The position numbers and the translations under genes are program-made. Positions 1-11,164 of a stretch of 64,000 nt of DNA are shown here, piece by piece; positions within the stretch are counted from its first letter, which is position 1, and the number at the start of each line of letters is the position of its first letter. Source of the DNA: Corylus avellana (Eukaryota > Streptophyta > Magnoliopsida > Fagales > Betulaceae). The notes beneath the pieces were generated by a model. That model was not told where the DNA came from, did no database searches, and saw nothing but the letters and a program-made list of their open reading frames with translations. The stretch lies in NCBI RefSeq assembly GCF_901000735.1, contig NC_081542.1, forward strand, positions 25,001,093-25,065,092, in the 5' to 3' direction.

Positions 1-89
1 AGCCCATGTTTACGAAAATACCCTTCTCATCAATCTACACTAAATTGTTCTCTTTCTCTTTTGAGTTTCTTGATGGACGATTCCCATAT

Positions 90-312
90 ATGATGGCAGT
101 GTTTGGAAATGTCCTGGGCTGGTACTGTACCAGGCCCTCTCTCAATCCTAAAAAAAAAAAAATTTCACCTCAAAATTAATCTCAACATCTCTACTTTCTA
201 TATCACATCAATCATTTTTATTATTATTATTCAAATAAAAAAATTACTACAAAACAAATTTTTTTCACTCTTTCCCATAAATCATTTTCACTAAAACCAA
301 CCAAACATATAT
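90..312 (+). mobile_element. MITE, family A (degenerate copy)
   Basis: AT-rich segment starting near GTGTTTGGAAATG and ending near ACCAACCAAACATAT, which are imperfect inverted ends. Its core, with TTATTATTATTCAAATAAAA and then CACTACAAAACAAA-like sequence, is shared with 55008-55280 on the same strand and, reversed, with 6285-6480. The presence/absence difference at 55 kb shows that the family inserts. No transposase is visible and I found no clear target duplication here. The short reading frame inside it is not a gene. Confidence 0.5.
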
Positions 313-2605
313 TCCTAAAAAAGTGCTACAATACACGTATCTATAATATTCATCCTAATATTCGTGTGAAAATTGTATTCATCCTCAACACATTTCTATA
401 ATATTTTTTTAGATTGTTATTAAAATCTCGTTTTTATTGATTGATAAACATGATACTAATCCAGCTTGTTTTTACGGCATTGTTGGGTTGGTCAATATTG
501 CTATAAATGAAGAGCGAAAAGTTTACAACATTTTGAGTATTTGAACTCGTGTATGAATATTTTAAACGGAATCAACTTTTTAGAGTATTTGAGTTAAAAG
601 AGTATCGACAGTGGCTTAAATATTCACCCTTTTTAGCCAAAATAGCTAAACAAATTTATAAAAGTTTTCTCCACCCAACTATGTTAAAAAATTAAAAAAA
701 AAAAAAAAATTGCAAGACGTGCACCATTCATGAATCCATTTCATATTTGATTATGTCTTGGTGATAAACTCACTTGTATTACTATGCAAAGAACTTAAAT
801 TTGAACATACTATTACATTCAAATCCATATGGCTTGAGACACCTTAACTTTAAAATTCTATCTTACATGTCAGCACATGATTACTCAATTAATCAAGACC
901 TAAAAAAGAGCCACTATAACCTTTGACGCTCTCAAAGCAATGTAATTGGAATTGTCTTTTCCTTTAAAGTCATTCTCGGCCTATTTGGAGTACATACTTA
1001 GAGTTTGTTTGGATGTGCATTTGATGAGCTTAAAAATGTGTTTGACACTCAAAAAGTCCTACTTTTACTCTCAGGCCAAACCGAAATATGCCCTAAATAG
1101 ATGAACCCCATAATAAAACTGAGTTTAACTTGCCCCAAGTAGATGAACATTGTGCCATGTGAGTTATCCATTCCCATTTCACTTGAATATTATAAGTATT
1201 GGTTAATATACAAACAAACAAGCATTGAAAAAAAAAATAATAAATAAATAAATAAATTGGTTAATTAGTACCAAATAAATAATGACATCAATGAATTACA
1301 AACAAGCAGTATTGAAAAAAAAAAAAAAAAAAGAAAAGATTTTTTTTAAATTGATAATCCTTATACATAATGACTTAATTAATAATCTTGTTCTTTTCTC
1401 TCTTATTTTTCTTTCCCCCCCCCACCTTCCATAATTTCGATCCCCATCCCTAGGGGAAAAGATCCAGTGAGGGCTGTTTTTGTTGTTGGTTTGGTTTTTC
1501 TCTATGAAGCAAATTGTTACAAAAATAATAATAATAATCTTGCCTCATCAACATGTCATCACTAATTGTTAAACGGTGTCAACATCCTAAATGATTCATG
1601 TCATGTCATGTCATGGTCTTTCTCTCATCCATTTAAATCACCATTAGATCTATGGCGTTATACATTCAATGGTAATTTTGAGAAGTAAAACGATGAGAGA
1701 AGAACTATAAAAGGATGTAAATGATCTCAATGGATTAATCATTTCTCGAAAAATATGTGCCAAATTTTACCTGCTTAAATGTGATTTTTTTTTTCTCCTA
1801 GGTGAAGATTTTGATTTTGAATTTTTTTTTTTAAAAAAATATATAGGACCCCATAGGTAAAAGTGTAGCTTCCACATATATAATGGTTTATCTCTCATTA
1901 AACATTCAACCTACAAGGGAAAGGCTTTCTGTATTGAACAACTTAATTAGAATTAAGAGCTTAGGAAAAAGAAATAGAAAAAGGAACCCAAACAAAGCAC
2001 AATAAGCTACATTGTAACTCTGTCTTTTTATGTCTTTATAAAATTGATGTGCCATTTAAAATTACCATTAAATTTGAGATGAATCATTATTAAATTTTTT
2101 TAGAGAATAAAAATGAAAAAAAAAATAGTACTAAGCAAGAAATTGATCTAATGATTTACATGAACATTTGAATAGTACATGTCTTTAATTGAATGTGCTG
2201 GTGGTGTTACTTTACCAAGTCTTACACAAAATTTGGTTACATGAGTATGCTCTGCCCTAATTAGAGACTTTTAGATTCAAAATGAAACAGAAGAGAAGGA
2301 GAAATAGATCAACTGGGTGAGAGCATAATCATTTTCTAACCAAAGTTCCTCATCAATGCCAATAAAACCCCCCAGAAATCAAGCAAGCTGCACCATCTTT
2401 TTCTTTCTTTTTTTTGTTTTTTTGTTTTTTTTGTTTTTTTGTTTTTTTTTTTTTGGTTGACAGTAGTAGTGTAGTACAAGTAACACAATTACAGAAAACC
2501 CTACTAAACCTTAAGCGACATCTTTCTCTCTTTCTGTCTGCCCCATTTTTGTTGTCTTTCTGCCTCATTCTAGAACTCTGTGTCTGTACAAAGCCATCCA
2601 ACGCT
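313..2605. other. intergenic, AT-rich, no gene seen
   Basis: No coding signal recognised. It holds homopolymer runs, a GTCAT microsatellite near 1600, and at 1005-1060 a fragment resembling the TGTTTGG repeat family seen at 5850, 9985 and 30801. The downstream part is the 3' side of the DUF1685 gene, with a long T/G-rich run near 2405-2455. Confidence 0.5.
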
Positions 2606-3616
2606 TCAAAAGGACTGCATCACAGAACAAGCAACGGCTTGTGCCCAATGCCTCAACTTTGTTTTTACTTGTTGAGGATCATCCCCTGCAAACCCCACCA
2701 AAAAAAAAACATCATTAAACAACAAAAATAAGCAAAATTCATTCGCTTCGATTCGCTTAAGCTTTTGAAATAAGTGTTGAATTAAAATGATATCAGAATC
2801 AAAAATCCTGAATTCAAATCTTATCTTCCTCATTCACCTCATATTCCAATCAAATATTTTATGCATTGGGGCTTGTTAAATTCATCGATTCCTATTACCG
2901 TAAGTGATTTGATGATGCTTATATACGTACGGAAATGTTTCTTGTCATTACAATACATTTAATTTAACATGGCATCAGAACTTTGTTTACATCGTTCACT
3001 CTAGCAATATAAATTAGATAATTAAATTCATATTTTTCTTAATTTGGGAATGGTAGGCTTAAAGAATAATTAATAATATATTAATTGAAGTTCAAAATGT
3101 CAACGGTAATATAGAAACTTTACCTGGACCGCAGATCTTCCATGAATCGGGATCACTACGGGGGCTCTCGAAAGATGACGACCGGCCCTCAAGAGACGAT
3201 GTAGAGTTACGGCTCTGCGGCGTCGAGACAGGACTCGTAGACAGTTGCCGATTCACCGCAAAATAAAGGTCGAGAGCCGGCAAAGTGCTGCAAAGTCTCT
3301 GACCGTCTTCCTCGTTGAACCCGAACCCAAGCTCTATGCACCCTTTGAGCTCGTGCAAGTCCTCGTCGGTGAGGTCATCGGAATCGTTATTAATGCCGTT
3401 CTTCTTGCGCTCCTGTCGAAGAATCTGACGGCGCCGCCTCTCCCACGCAATGTCGCGCGACGTCTCGCACATCGAAAGCTGCTTCGACAATCGCTTGCTG
3501 CTCTTCCATGGCGGCGGCGTCAGCAGCATTTGCTGCAGCTCTTCGTCGTCCGACCCGCACAACGACGGCGACGATGACGACGACGACATTCTCTTCGACC
3601 GTTGCTCACCCTCCAT
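2606..3616 (-). CDS. DUF1685 family protein, two exons
   Basis: Exon 1 is complement 3124-3616 and exon 2 complement 2606-2685, giving 190 residues. The donor follows CCAG (GTAAAG) and the acceptor is TGCAG; joining them restores the family ending CGPGDDPQQVKTKLRHWAQA. The N-terminus is serine-rich and basic. The DUF1685 core (about residues 80-130) holds LTDEDLHELKGCIELGFGF followed by LPALDLYFAVNRQLS, then a serine-rich stretch and the conserved C-terminus. Function is unknown for the family; the protein looks soluble, without signal peptide or membrane segment. The intron is 438 bp and the length is usual for the family. Exon 1 is GC-rich against its AT-rich surroundings, which supports real coding. 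The exon-1 reading frame otherwise runs on into the intron and would give a false end. Confidence 0.9.
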
Positions 3617-4639
3617 TTTCTCCTTCTTTTTGTCAACAAAAAAAAAACACCGCTCAAGATGATTCTTCTTCTTTTGGTGGCTGGGGCAGCGACTGAGCCG
3701 CCCCTTCAGCCTGGCTTGCTTTTTGTCCGAAGGTGTTGGATGGGGGTGGGGAAATTTTGCTTGTTAATGGGAACTCACCAGCCCAACCGGCTCAACCAGG
3801 AGAAGCTGTATAGGCCTTTAATGGAGGCTCACGCCCATCTATGGAGTTTCTGTTAATTTTTTACCGTTCGTTTGTAACCGTCAGCAGCAATCTCTACGTT
3901 AATTTTAGGAGGTGGGAGTCAATTTTTAGCAGATTTTGTTCTGTTTGTTTGGAGGGTTCAGCTGCATTCCAGTAAAATATATTTATACGCAGAGTAATAC
4001 GGTGCGTTCCGATTTTCAAGGTTCTAGTATATACGATAGAAATGGTTAGTTGAGTTGACAGTTATTACGTCGTTGGTATTTCCAGTACATTTGGTTTACA
4101 TACTACAAACTATCACGTATTAATTTCAGGTAGAAAATAAATCTATATTTATATATTTGTTGCATTTTTATATCATTTTTTGCTAAATTAAGCACATTTT
4201 GTTGTAATCCAACCTCCAGAATCATCAAGGAGGTTAAATAAACACTCTCTCTCTCTCTTTCTATATATATATATAGGAACTGCTAAGTGTTTTTCTAATG
4301 TGTTCTTGGTGTTTCTCTAATTATGATGTAGTTTATATATATATATATATATATATAATTACAATTTGAGGCAAATGGGTAGATTGTGACAAATTATTGA
4401 GAGAATTAACATTTGCAGCCACGATATTTTGGTACACAGAAGTGTTATAGTATATATAGTCACTAACAAGAAACCCCAAAGATCTCCACCATATCACTCA
4501 ACTTCGTTGGGCGGCAAGAGTAGTTAGAAGATATTATATGATTTGATCATTTCATGGATTTGATTGTAATCTCCTGCACCAACTATAAAATCTGATTGGT
4601 TTGACTATTATGTTTACTTTAAACTTTTCTTTTTATAAA
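3617..4639. other. promoter side of DUF1685 gene and intergenic DNA
   Basis: Upstream region of the minus-strand DUF1685 gene. It carries (CT)n/(TA)n microsatellites around 4243-4275 and 4335-4357. No gene, RNA or clear core promoter element was recognised. Confidence 0.4.
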
Positions 4640-5023
4640 GAGAAATGCTAAAGGCCCAACTTTTTTGCCCAACAAAAGTCCAACTTTTACTTTTTATTTT
4701 TTTTCTAAAAAAACCAAAATGGAAAATGGAAAAAATGTCTGAAGCAACCCTATCTATTTTTGGCCTTTCTTTTATTTCGTATTTTTTTAAAAATGAAAAA
4801 TAGTATTTTTCTTCATAATAATGACATTTTCTTAAAAAAAATGACATTATTATGAAAAAAATACCATTTTTCATTTTTTAAAAAATACCAAATAAAAGAC
4901 AAAAAATAGATAGGGTTGCTTCAAACATTTTTTTCATTTTTCATTTTATTTTATTTTTTAAAAATAAATAAGGCAAAAGTTGGACTTTTGTTGGGCAAAA
5001 AAGTTGGGTCCCTATCATTCCTC
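4640..5023. mobile_element. Mutator-type foldback MITE with 9-bp TSD
   Basis: A nearly complete palindrome. The left arm GAGAAATGCTA...CCAACTTTTTTGCCC mirrors the right arm that ends GGGCAAAAAAGTTGG...TCATTCCTC, and the arms run almost to the centre near 4830. The element is flanked by identical 9-bp direct repeats TTTTATAAA at 4631-4639 and 5024-5032. A 9-bp duplication with long inverted arms is the hallmark of Mutator-like non-autonomous elements. No transposase is encoded; the small frames inside are not genes. Confidence 0.85.
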
Positions 5024-5088
5024 TTTTATAAATATGAGTTTTTTTGCTATTGTAACATTATTAAGTGTGTAAGTGGAAAATATGGAAC

Positions 5089-5212
5089 AGGATCCTCTTC
5101 AATTCATTTAGTGGAGAGTATTTTTGCCTTTTTCACTTTTTGATAGGACAAAAATACCCCTCCACTTTAATAACTTGATATTCTCCGATTCAAATGAAAT
5201 GGCAAGGATCCT
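5089..5212. repeat. short inverted-repeat element
   Basis: AGGATCCTCTTCAATTCATT at the left mirrors AATGAAATGGCAAGGATCCT at the right, with further pairing of GTGGAG and TATTTTTG-type segments inward. It looks like a degenerate MITE; no target duplication was identified. Confidence 0.5.
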
Positions 5213-5305
5213 AATTTGGAAAATATGAGCTTAGACTTTAATCTCTATAATTATGTCTTTATTTTATTATTTCACTTTTAGTTTAAGGAACTAGGTTAAA
5301 AAAAA

Positions 5306-5480
5306 AATTTCAACTTAGTTTATAAAAGTGATATGTACCCATTTTTTTAATAACATGTGAGATGCACATGAGTTTTTAATAAAATTTATTCCAACGTTAT
5401 CTCAGCTATTAAAAGAGTATGTGTTTTTCACATGTTCAATGGACATATGTCACTTTTATAGATTAGGTTGAAAGAAATTC
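5306..5480. repeat. short inverted-repeat element
   Basis: Left TTTCAACTTAGTTTATAAAA with GTGATATGTACCCATT mirrors right AATGGACATATGTCACTTTT with ATAGATTAGGTTGAAA. The arms are about 50 bp and imperfect. It is a probable MITE of unknown superfamily. Confidence 0.5.
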
Positions 5481-5849
5481 CTCAAATCCAATTTGAAAGA
5501 AAACTTTGTCCGTTACAATATATTATGAATTTAATTTCAAACATCCCTTCAAACTTAAGGTAGAAGATTTTGAAACAGTAAACACGAAAACCGAAGGTAA
5601 TAGCAATTGGAGTTGATAGATTCAAGATGCTCATCTAACATCAATAAGCAAAAACTAGCCAAATATTGTGTCAACCATATGAGCAACTTAGCATCTCTTT
5701 TTTTTTGGGTTTTATATTTATATTTATATTTTTTCCTCTTTTGCCTTTTTGTCTAAATTCATTGAATACTAAATACAAACAGCTTGTTATCACGCTCTTG
5801 AGAATTTATTGGCACTAACTCCGCCGATGGTGTTGCCAACTTACTTGCC

Positions 5850-6055
5850 ACTAAATATCAAGATAAAAGTTTATTTGGAATTGCCTTTATTTTTAAATTT
5901 TTGCTAAAAATGCATTTTGGTCATTATTAAGTTTTTTGGACCCTTAAAAGCTCTTTTAATTTTTTTTATCAAACTAGTACTTTTTTCTTTAAACGAATTT
6001 TTTGAGTATTAAAAGCATTTTTAAGCCCTTTAAATACAATTCCAAACAGACCAAA
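5850..6055 (+). repeat. dispersed repeat, family B copy
   Basis: Shares TTTTTGGACCCTTAAAAGC, TTTTTGAGTATTAAAAGCAT and TTTTTAAGCCC with 30801-31022 on the same strand and, reversed, with 9985-10245. The ends carry TTGGAATTG and CAATTCCAAACAGACC, a degenerate inverted pair. It is probably a non-autonomous DNA transposon family. Confidence 0.5.
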
Positions 6056-6284
6056 TTGCCTCTCATTTACTTCTTAGAGAGAGACAGAGAAATAACGAAC
6101 AGCTAGATTCTTTCTCAGTGATATGATTTGGTAACAATAACAACAGAACAAAAATTGAGAGATGGCTGGGATTTGATTTGGCAGGTCTTTGGTACCAACA
6201 ACCGCTTCTTTCACTCGAAATTCCCATTGATGTTGGAAGACGAGGTCTCCTACTCTGTTTGACATTGGATAATTACTGTTTTGT

Positions 6285-6480
6285 GAGTAATAACCATATA
6301 GTGAAAATTAATTGACGTGAAAAAAAAGTAAGAATATTTTGTATGAAAAAGTGAAATTTTTTTATTTGAATAATAATAAAAATTGATTAATAATATAAAA
6401 AATAAAAATATTAAGAATTAATTTTTTTGAAAAAATAGTACCAGGCTCTTGCCAAATGGTGTCCAAGAACTTAGCATGGA
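6285..6480 (-). mobile_element. MITE, family A (reverse orientation)
   Basis: Contains TTTTTTTATTTGAATAATAA, the reverse complement of the core seen at 90-312 and 55008-55280, and ends near GGCTCTTGCCAAATGG. It is degenerate and the target duplication was not resolved. Confidence 0.45.
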
Positions 6481-6623
6481 AGCTGGAGAGGAGTGTTACA
6501 ATGGATTGGGATCCCCTCGAATTCCCCTTTAATTTGAGCCTTTCATCTCATTTAAGGGTTTAAAATAAGTCACGTTGCTAAAACCCACTTCCCTCCCAAA
6601 ATCCACAATTAGGATTTTTTACA

Positions 6624-6743
6624 GTTCAAATGAACTGAAGAAGATTCAGTTAGTTATAGTAGATATGTATTTGTGTCTCTTTAAAAATAAAGAAACAAAA
6701 ATATCACTCGCTATAACTAACTGAATATTCTTTAGTTCAATTA
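6624..6743. repeat. inverted repeat, MITE-like
   Basis: TTCAAATGAACTGAAGAAGA with TTCAGTTAGTTATAG on the left mirrors CTATAACTAACTGAATATTC and TTTAGTTCAATT on the right. The arms are about 45 bp around a short AT-rich loop. Confidence 0.55.
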
Positions 6744-6811
6744 AACCGAAGAATATCTGTTCCCAAAACTAGATCCAGCTTACATGCGGTAGTGAAAACT
6801 ACCACATGTAT

Positions 6812-7344
6812 GTTGTTATGTAAAACAACATAGTTTTGCAGACAAAACTATGCCGTTTTGGAAAGAGTCCAAGTTCTTTAATAAATTATTAAAATACTCC
6901 TACTACTCACGCCGTTAGTTTTGAAAGATGGAAACTCAGCTGCATAGAGAAACCAAGCGTCAGAGAAACAGAAAGAGCTCAGGCTAGACTTGCAAGAGGC
7001 TTCGCCGGAGCCAAAGTGCCTACCATTAACAGGTATTCCATTCTCTATCTCCCTCTCCCGATAAGCCAAATGTGATTTTTTGATCATGATGTTTTGGTGG
7101 AGGGGTTTAACCATATGATGTTTTGATTTTGATCTTTGTTGATTTAGGTTTTTTGATTTTATATAAACATCTAAGTTGTGATAAACACGGTTGTGAATAA
7201 TCTCTCTATGTATATTTGATTTACATGCGGCTGTGTTTCCATCTTGCAAAACTAATGGCATAAGTAGTAGAAGTATTTTAATAATTTATTAAATAAGAGA
7301 CTTAGACTCTTTCGCAAAATAGCATAGCGATTTTGCATAACAAC
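6812..7344. mobile_element. long-TIR element with non-repeat core (Mutator-like?)
   Basis: Inverted arms of about 140 bp: GTTGTTATGTAAAAC...GAAAGAGTC...TTTAATAAATTATTAAAATAC...AGATGGAAAC on the left pairs with its reverse complement ending at 7344. The roughly 250-bp core is not palindromic. It includes a more GC-rich stretch (6950-7030) with an ATTAACAG/GTATTCC exon-donor-like junction, so capture of a host fragment (Pack-MULE style) is possible. I did not find a target duplication; the Harbinger-type MITE that starts at 7348 may have disrupted the right flank. Confidence 0.55.
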
Positions 7345-7347
7345 TTA

Positions 7348-7836
7348 GAGCATTCCCAATGGAAGAACTAAATGTTACTTTTATCTAAAATAGTTCTTCA
7401 AATGTTTAAAAAACCTCATACATTGGATTAGCCAAAAGAAAATGTAAAATAGATATTTGATTGGAAGAGCTAAAAAAAAAGCAAAATGTAACAGCACTTT
7501 TTAAAGGAACTATTTTATTTTTCATTGTTTCTCTCACCTATTTTCTATTTCTCCCCAATCTTTTCCTACTTTTTATCTGCATGTTCTATTTTTTCCAAAA
7601 CTTTTCCCATTTTTCCTCTCACATGTTCTCTTTTTTCCCAAAATTTTTCCCATTTTTCCTTTCACATGTTCTCTTTTTCTCAAAACTTTTATTGCTTTTA
7701 ATAATATTTTAATATAATAGATAGAAATATAACTAATCGAATGTAAAGACATAAAAATGACTTAACTAAATTAGATAAAAGTGAGTTTTAAGAAGTCATT
7801 TTACATAAAAATATGACTCTTTCATTGAGAATGCTC
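7348..7836. mobile_element. PIF/Harbinger-type MITE with TTA TSD
   Basis: The ends are GAGCATTCCCAATGG and CATTGAGAATGCTC, an imperfect inverted repeat, flanked by TTA at 7345-7347 and 7837-7839. TTA duplications with such termini are typical of Tourist/Harbinger-type MITEs. The interior is AT-rich with pyrimidine-rich tandem segments around 7590-7690 (ACATGTTCTCTTTTT repeated). It has no coding capacity. Confidence 0.7.
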
Positions 7837-7839
7837 TTA

Positions 7840-8199
7840 AAGCACTAACAAGAAATGTCCTATATGTCATTTTCTTCCCTATATCTAGAAAAAGTTAACA
7901 AAAAAAAAACCTCAAAACCACACCTTCAACAAAATCCCTATATTTAACCTACACCAAAAAGCATTTACAATATTTTCAATACATTAAAAAATATAATAAA
8001 TACTCAATGCTTTATTAAATTATAAATAAATCAATCACTCTTCTCTCTCCTTCACGTCTTAACAATTGTCTCTTTTCTTTCATTGGTTACAATAATAAAA
8101 AAATAATAATATTTAATTCATATAAAAAAATATATATATATCTATTGTAAAATGTTTTTTTATAAAGAATTAAAAAATAATTTTATTTCCTAGGAAAAA
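7840..8199. other. AT-rich intergenic, nothing recognised
   Basis: Low-complexity A/T-rich sequence with short AT dinucleotide runs. No gene, RNA or repeat boundary was identified. Confidence 0.4.
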
Positions 8200-8862
8200 T
8201 AGTTGGGATCCCCAAACCCCACTTATTTTTAGGATACCAAAAAATTCCCTCCCAAAACCCACTTCTTCCTCACGTCTACAAAAAACAAAAAAAAAATCAC
8301 AGCTTTACTCCTCTTCTTCCTCACATCTGAAAAAAAAAATCCGAGCTTTCAACTTTTACTGAGGTAAGACTCAATACAACAAGACTCACAAAACTTATAA
8401 TCCAAAAAGGCACACAATAACCCAAATCATAGAATCCAGCCTGAAAGGATATTTGATATTGGCGTTTGGCATTGGGTTTTGAGTTTGAATATGACTCCGC
8501 CTCAAACGCAGACAAAGACGAACCGGCGGCAAAGAACTGACGAGCGAGAGTCCACCAAAAGCGGCGAAAAGGCCACGCGAGTCCAGCAGCGGCTCCCGCT
8601 GCTCAAGTAGTCTCCTTTATTTTTTTAGGTTTTCTGTAAACATACCTGGCTTTAGGTTTAGCAACTTCCATTTTAAATTCTAAAAACGTGGCTTCACTAA
8701 AAGTCGAAAGCTGTGGGATTTTTTTTTCCAGATGTGAGGAAGAAGAAGGGTAAATCTGGGATTTTTTTTTCCAGACGTGAGGAAAAAGTAGGTTTTGGGA
8801 GAAAATTTCTTGGTATCCTTAAAACAAGAGTGGGTTTTGGGAGGAGAGTGAGTTTTAACCAT
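8200..8862. mobile_element. long-TIR element with GC-rich core
   Basis: Imperfect inverted arms of about 170 bp. TTTAGGATACCAAAAAATT, CTTCCTCACGTCT, CTTCTTCCTCACATCTG and AGCTTTCAACTTTTACTGA on the left recur reversed at 8690-8862. The core (about 8480-8620) is much more GC-rich (CGGCGGCAAAGAACTGACGA) and does not fold, as in transposons that carry a host fragment. No transposase or target duplication was seen. Confidence 0.55.
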
Positions 8863-9984
8863 GTAATTTATTTTAAACCCTTAAATGAGATGAACCGCCA
8901 CCATATATATAACCATGCTCATGCTCTCAAACTCATCTTATAACCCAAATGGCGGTTCTTTGCCTTTGAAATTGCAGATCATAATAGCATTTATTGGCCG
9001 GAAGCCTGGAAACCACACATAAATGGTCAAAATGGTAGAAAATATGTAGTAAAAAACAAAGAATGAAGTACTTGTTTTTTACCTTCTCTGAGAGAGAGGA
9101 TCTCAGTACTTTTTGTAATAGCCGTCAACTCCCCCCAAACATTTTCCCATTATTTTTTACAAACAATCGATTTTGTGTTCCTTTTTTTCTTGTGTTCTTG
9201 TCTATTTCTTAGGCCTTATAGATCAAATCCTAAATCCTGTCGCAAGATATAAATTATTGTTATCAGGATTCAAGGATTCGATCTATAGAGGCCCAAGGAA
9301 TAAAACCCAAACGAGAATAATGTGTTTTGATTTGATGGGAGGTTTGGACCGATATTTATAGAGTAGGGTTTGAAGTAAGGGCGGGAGTTAATTGGGACCG
9401 TTGGATTTGGGACATTATCGACGGCTAGGAAGCTCAATCCGTGTAAAGTGGGGGAAGAGAATGTGAGCCGTTGATCACAAGATGGGATAGACGGAGGGGA
9501 TTGTTGTATGTGCTGTGCCACGGATTGTGCTTTCTCTTCCGAATAGGCTTTTAGAAGGGTAGGAGGTGGAAGTCTTTATTGAGGTGAAACGTGTCAAGTT
9601 GTGGCTAATGGAGTTGGAGTGACGTGGGAGGTTTAGTTGCGCGGGCTTTCAGGTGGGCTTAGTTCAACGGAAAATGTATAAAGGTAAGGGAATTCTGTTA
9701 GAAATTGTTTTGGGAAAATAGTCTTTATTTTGTAAATATATTCTGGTTTCTTGAATCAATTTTAAAAAGATTAGTTTTACTTTTTGGAATCTTTATATTT
9801 GGAGAGGATGTCTAACAAGAGTTATACTAAATATTATTTAAAGAGTTTGTAAAATAGGTTTTTTTTTTTTTTTTTGTTAAAAAAAAAAAAAACTAATTAT
9901 AAAGCGTGATAGCCGCAAATCCAGCTGTCCTTTTTTTTTTTTTTTCAATGGAAATCCGAGCCTCTTACACCAGAGTTTTTAAAA
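8863..9984. other. intergenic, no gene seen
   Basis: Unique-looking sequence with no recognisable coding or RNA signal. The 82-codon and shorter frames here match nothing I know and have no supporting splice context. Confidence 0.35.
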
Positions 9985-10245
9985 CCAACTAAGGGCCTAT
10001 TTTGATGTACGTTTGAGAGGTTTAAAAGTACATTTAATATTAAAAAAGTCCATTTAAAAAATAATACCAGTTTGATAAAAAAAAAATAATTAAACGCTTT
10101 TAAAGATTTAAAAAGCCTAAAAATTGCCAAAATATACTTTTGACAAAAGTTTAAAAATAAAACTTTTACTAAAGAGTTTTTTTTTTTTTTTTTTTACTTA
10201 AAAGTTCTATTTCTCAAACACAATATTAAACGGATTCTAAAGTCT
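9985..10245 (-). repeat. dispersed repeat, family B copy (reversed)
   Basis: Begins AAGGGCCTATTTTGATGTAC, close to the reverse complement of the right end of the 30801-31022 copy (AAACAGGCCCTTAG). It contains the reversed GCTTTTAAAG and TTTTTGCTAAAAGT-like segments. It is degenerate. Confidence 0.4.
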
Positions 10246-10470
10246 AAAACCAACCAGAACTATAGCTATGGTGGTTTTGTCATTAGTTTTGTAAATGGAC
10301 ATTTTGTCTATGGTGTAATTTTTTAGGAGAAGAAAAATTATTTAGTGTAAATAGCTATATTATTATTTTGTCTTTCAAGCTTAGGTGTCTCTTTCATATT
10401 CGAGGACACAAAATACCGAGTTTACAATGATTGAAGTTATTATCTATTTCTTTATTTTCTTTTTCTTTTT

Positions 10471-11053
10471 GGGAAAATATATGATAAATCCTTAAGTCAG
10501 CCCTTCAAAATTTTAATATCCTTAGGTTTTTTTTTTCGAAAACTTAGTCCTGGGTCAATTGAAATGACAATAAAATCTCTGCCATTAAAATTTTTTAACA
10601 GATGTTAGGAAAACTCAAAACGCACCGTTTTACTCCATTAAAATATTATTTTTTTTATTAATTTAATTAAAAAAATTAAATAAATAAAAAAATAAAAATA
10701 AAATAAAAATTTGAAGGAACCGACCCCCTGCAGCCACCCCCTGGGGGTGGCCGCGAGCCACCCCATGGGTGGAGGGGTGGCCCGTAAGCCACTCCTGGGG
10801 TGGGTTGCCACCCAGGGGGTGGTTGCAGGGGGTCGGTTCCTTCAATTTTTTTTTTAATTAAATTAATAAAAAATTAATATTTTAATTGAGTAAAACGATG
10901 CGTTTTGAGTTTTCCTAATATCTGTTAAAAAAGTTTAACGGTGGGAATTTTATTATCATTTCAATTGACCCAAGGACTAAGTTTTCGAAAAAAAAAACTT
11001 AAAGATATTAAAATTTTGAAGGGCTGACTCAAGGATTTATCATATATTTTCCC
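10471..11053. mobile_element. 583-bp long-TIR (Mutator-type) foldback element
   Basis: Two arms of about 280 bp, GGGAAAATATATGATAAATC at the left and GATTTATCATATATTTTCCC at the right, are highly similar inverted copies. They meet in a GC-rich centre made of CCACCCC and GGGGTGG blocks (10725-10840). The same 9 bp, TTTCTTTTT, flank both sides (10462-10470 and 11054-11062). That fits a Mutator-type 9-bp duplication, although the flank is low-complexity and the match could be chance. The small frame on the minus strand in the centre is not a gene. Confidence 0.75.
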
Positions 11054-11164
11054 TTTCTTTTTTCTTTTTTTTTGTTTATTATATTACCGGGTCGGTAAAA
11101 AAATATGCGTATCGAATCGGGTTTGGCGGGTTTTTTTTTTCCCAAGCGCTAAATTATTTGTCAT

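Noticed and set aside
10663..10845. Frame rich in Gly/His/Pro on the minus strand
   Set aside because: Lies in the GC-rich centre of an inverted-repeat element; no family resemblance.
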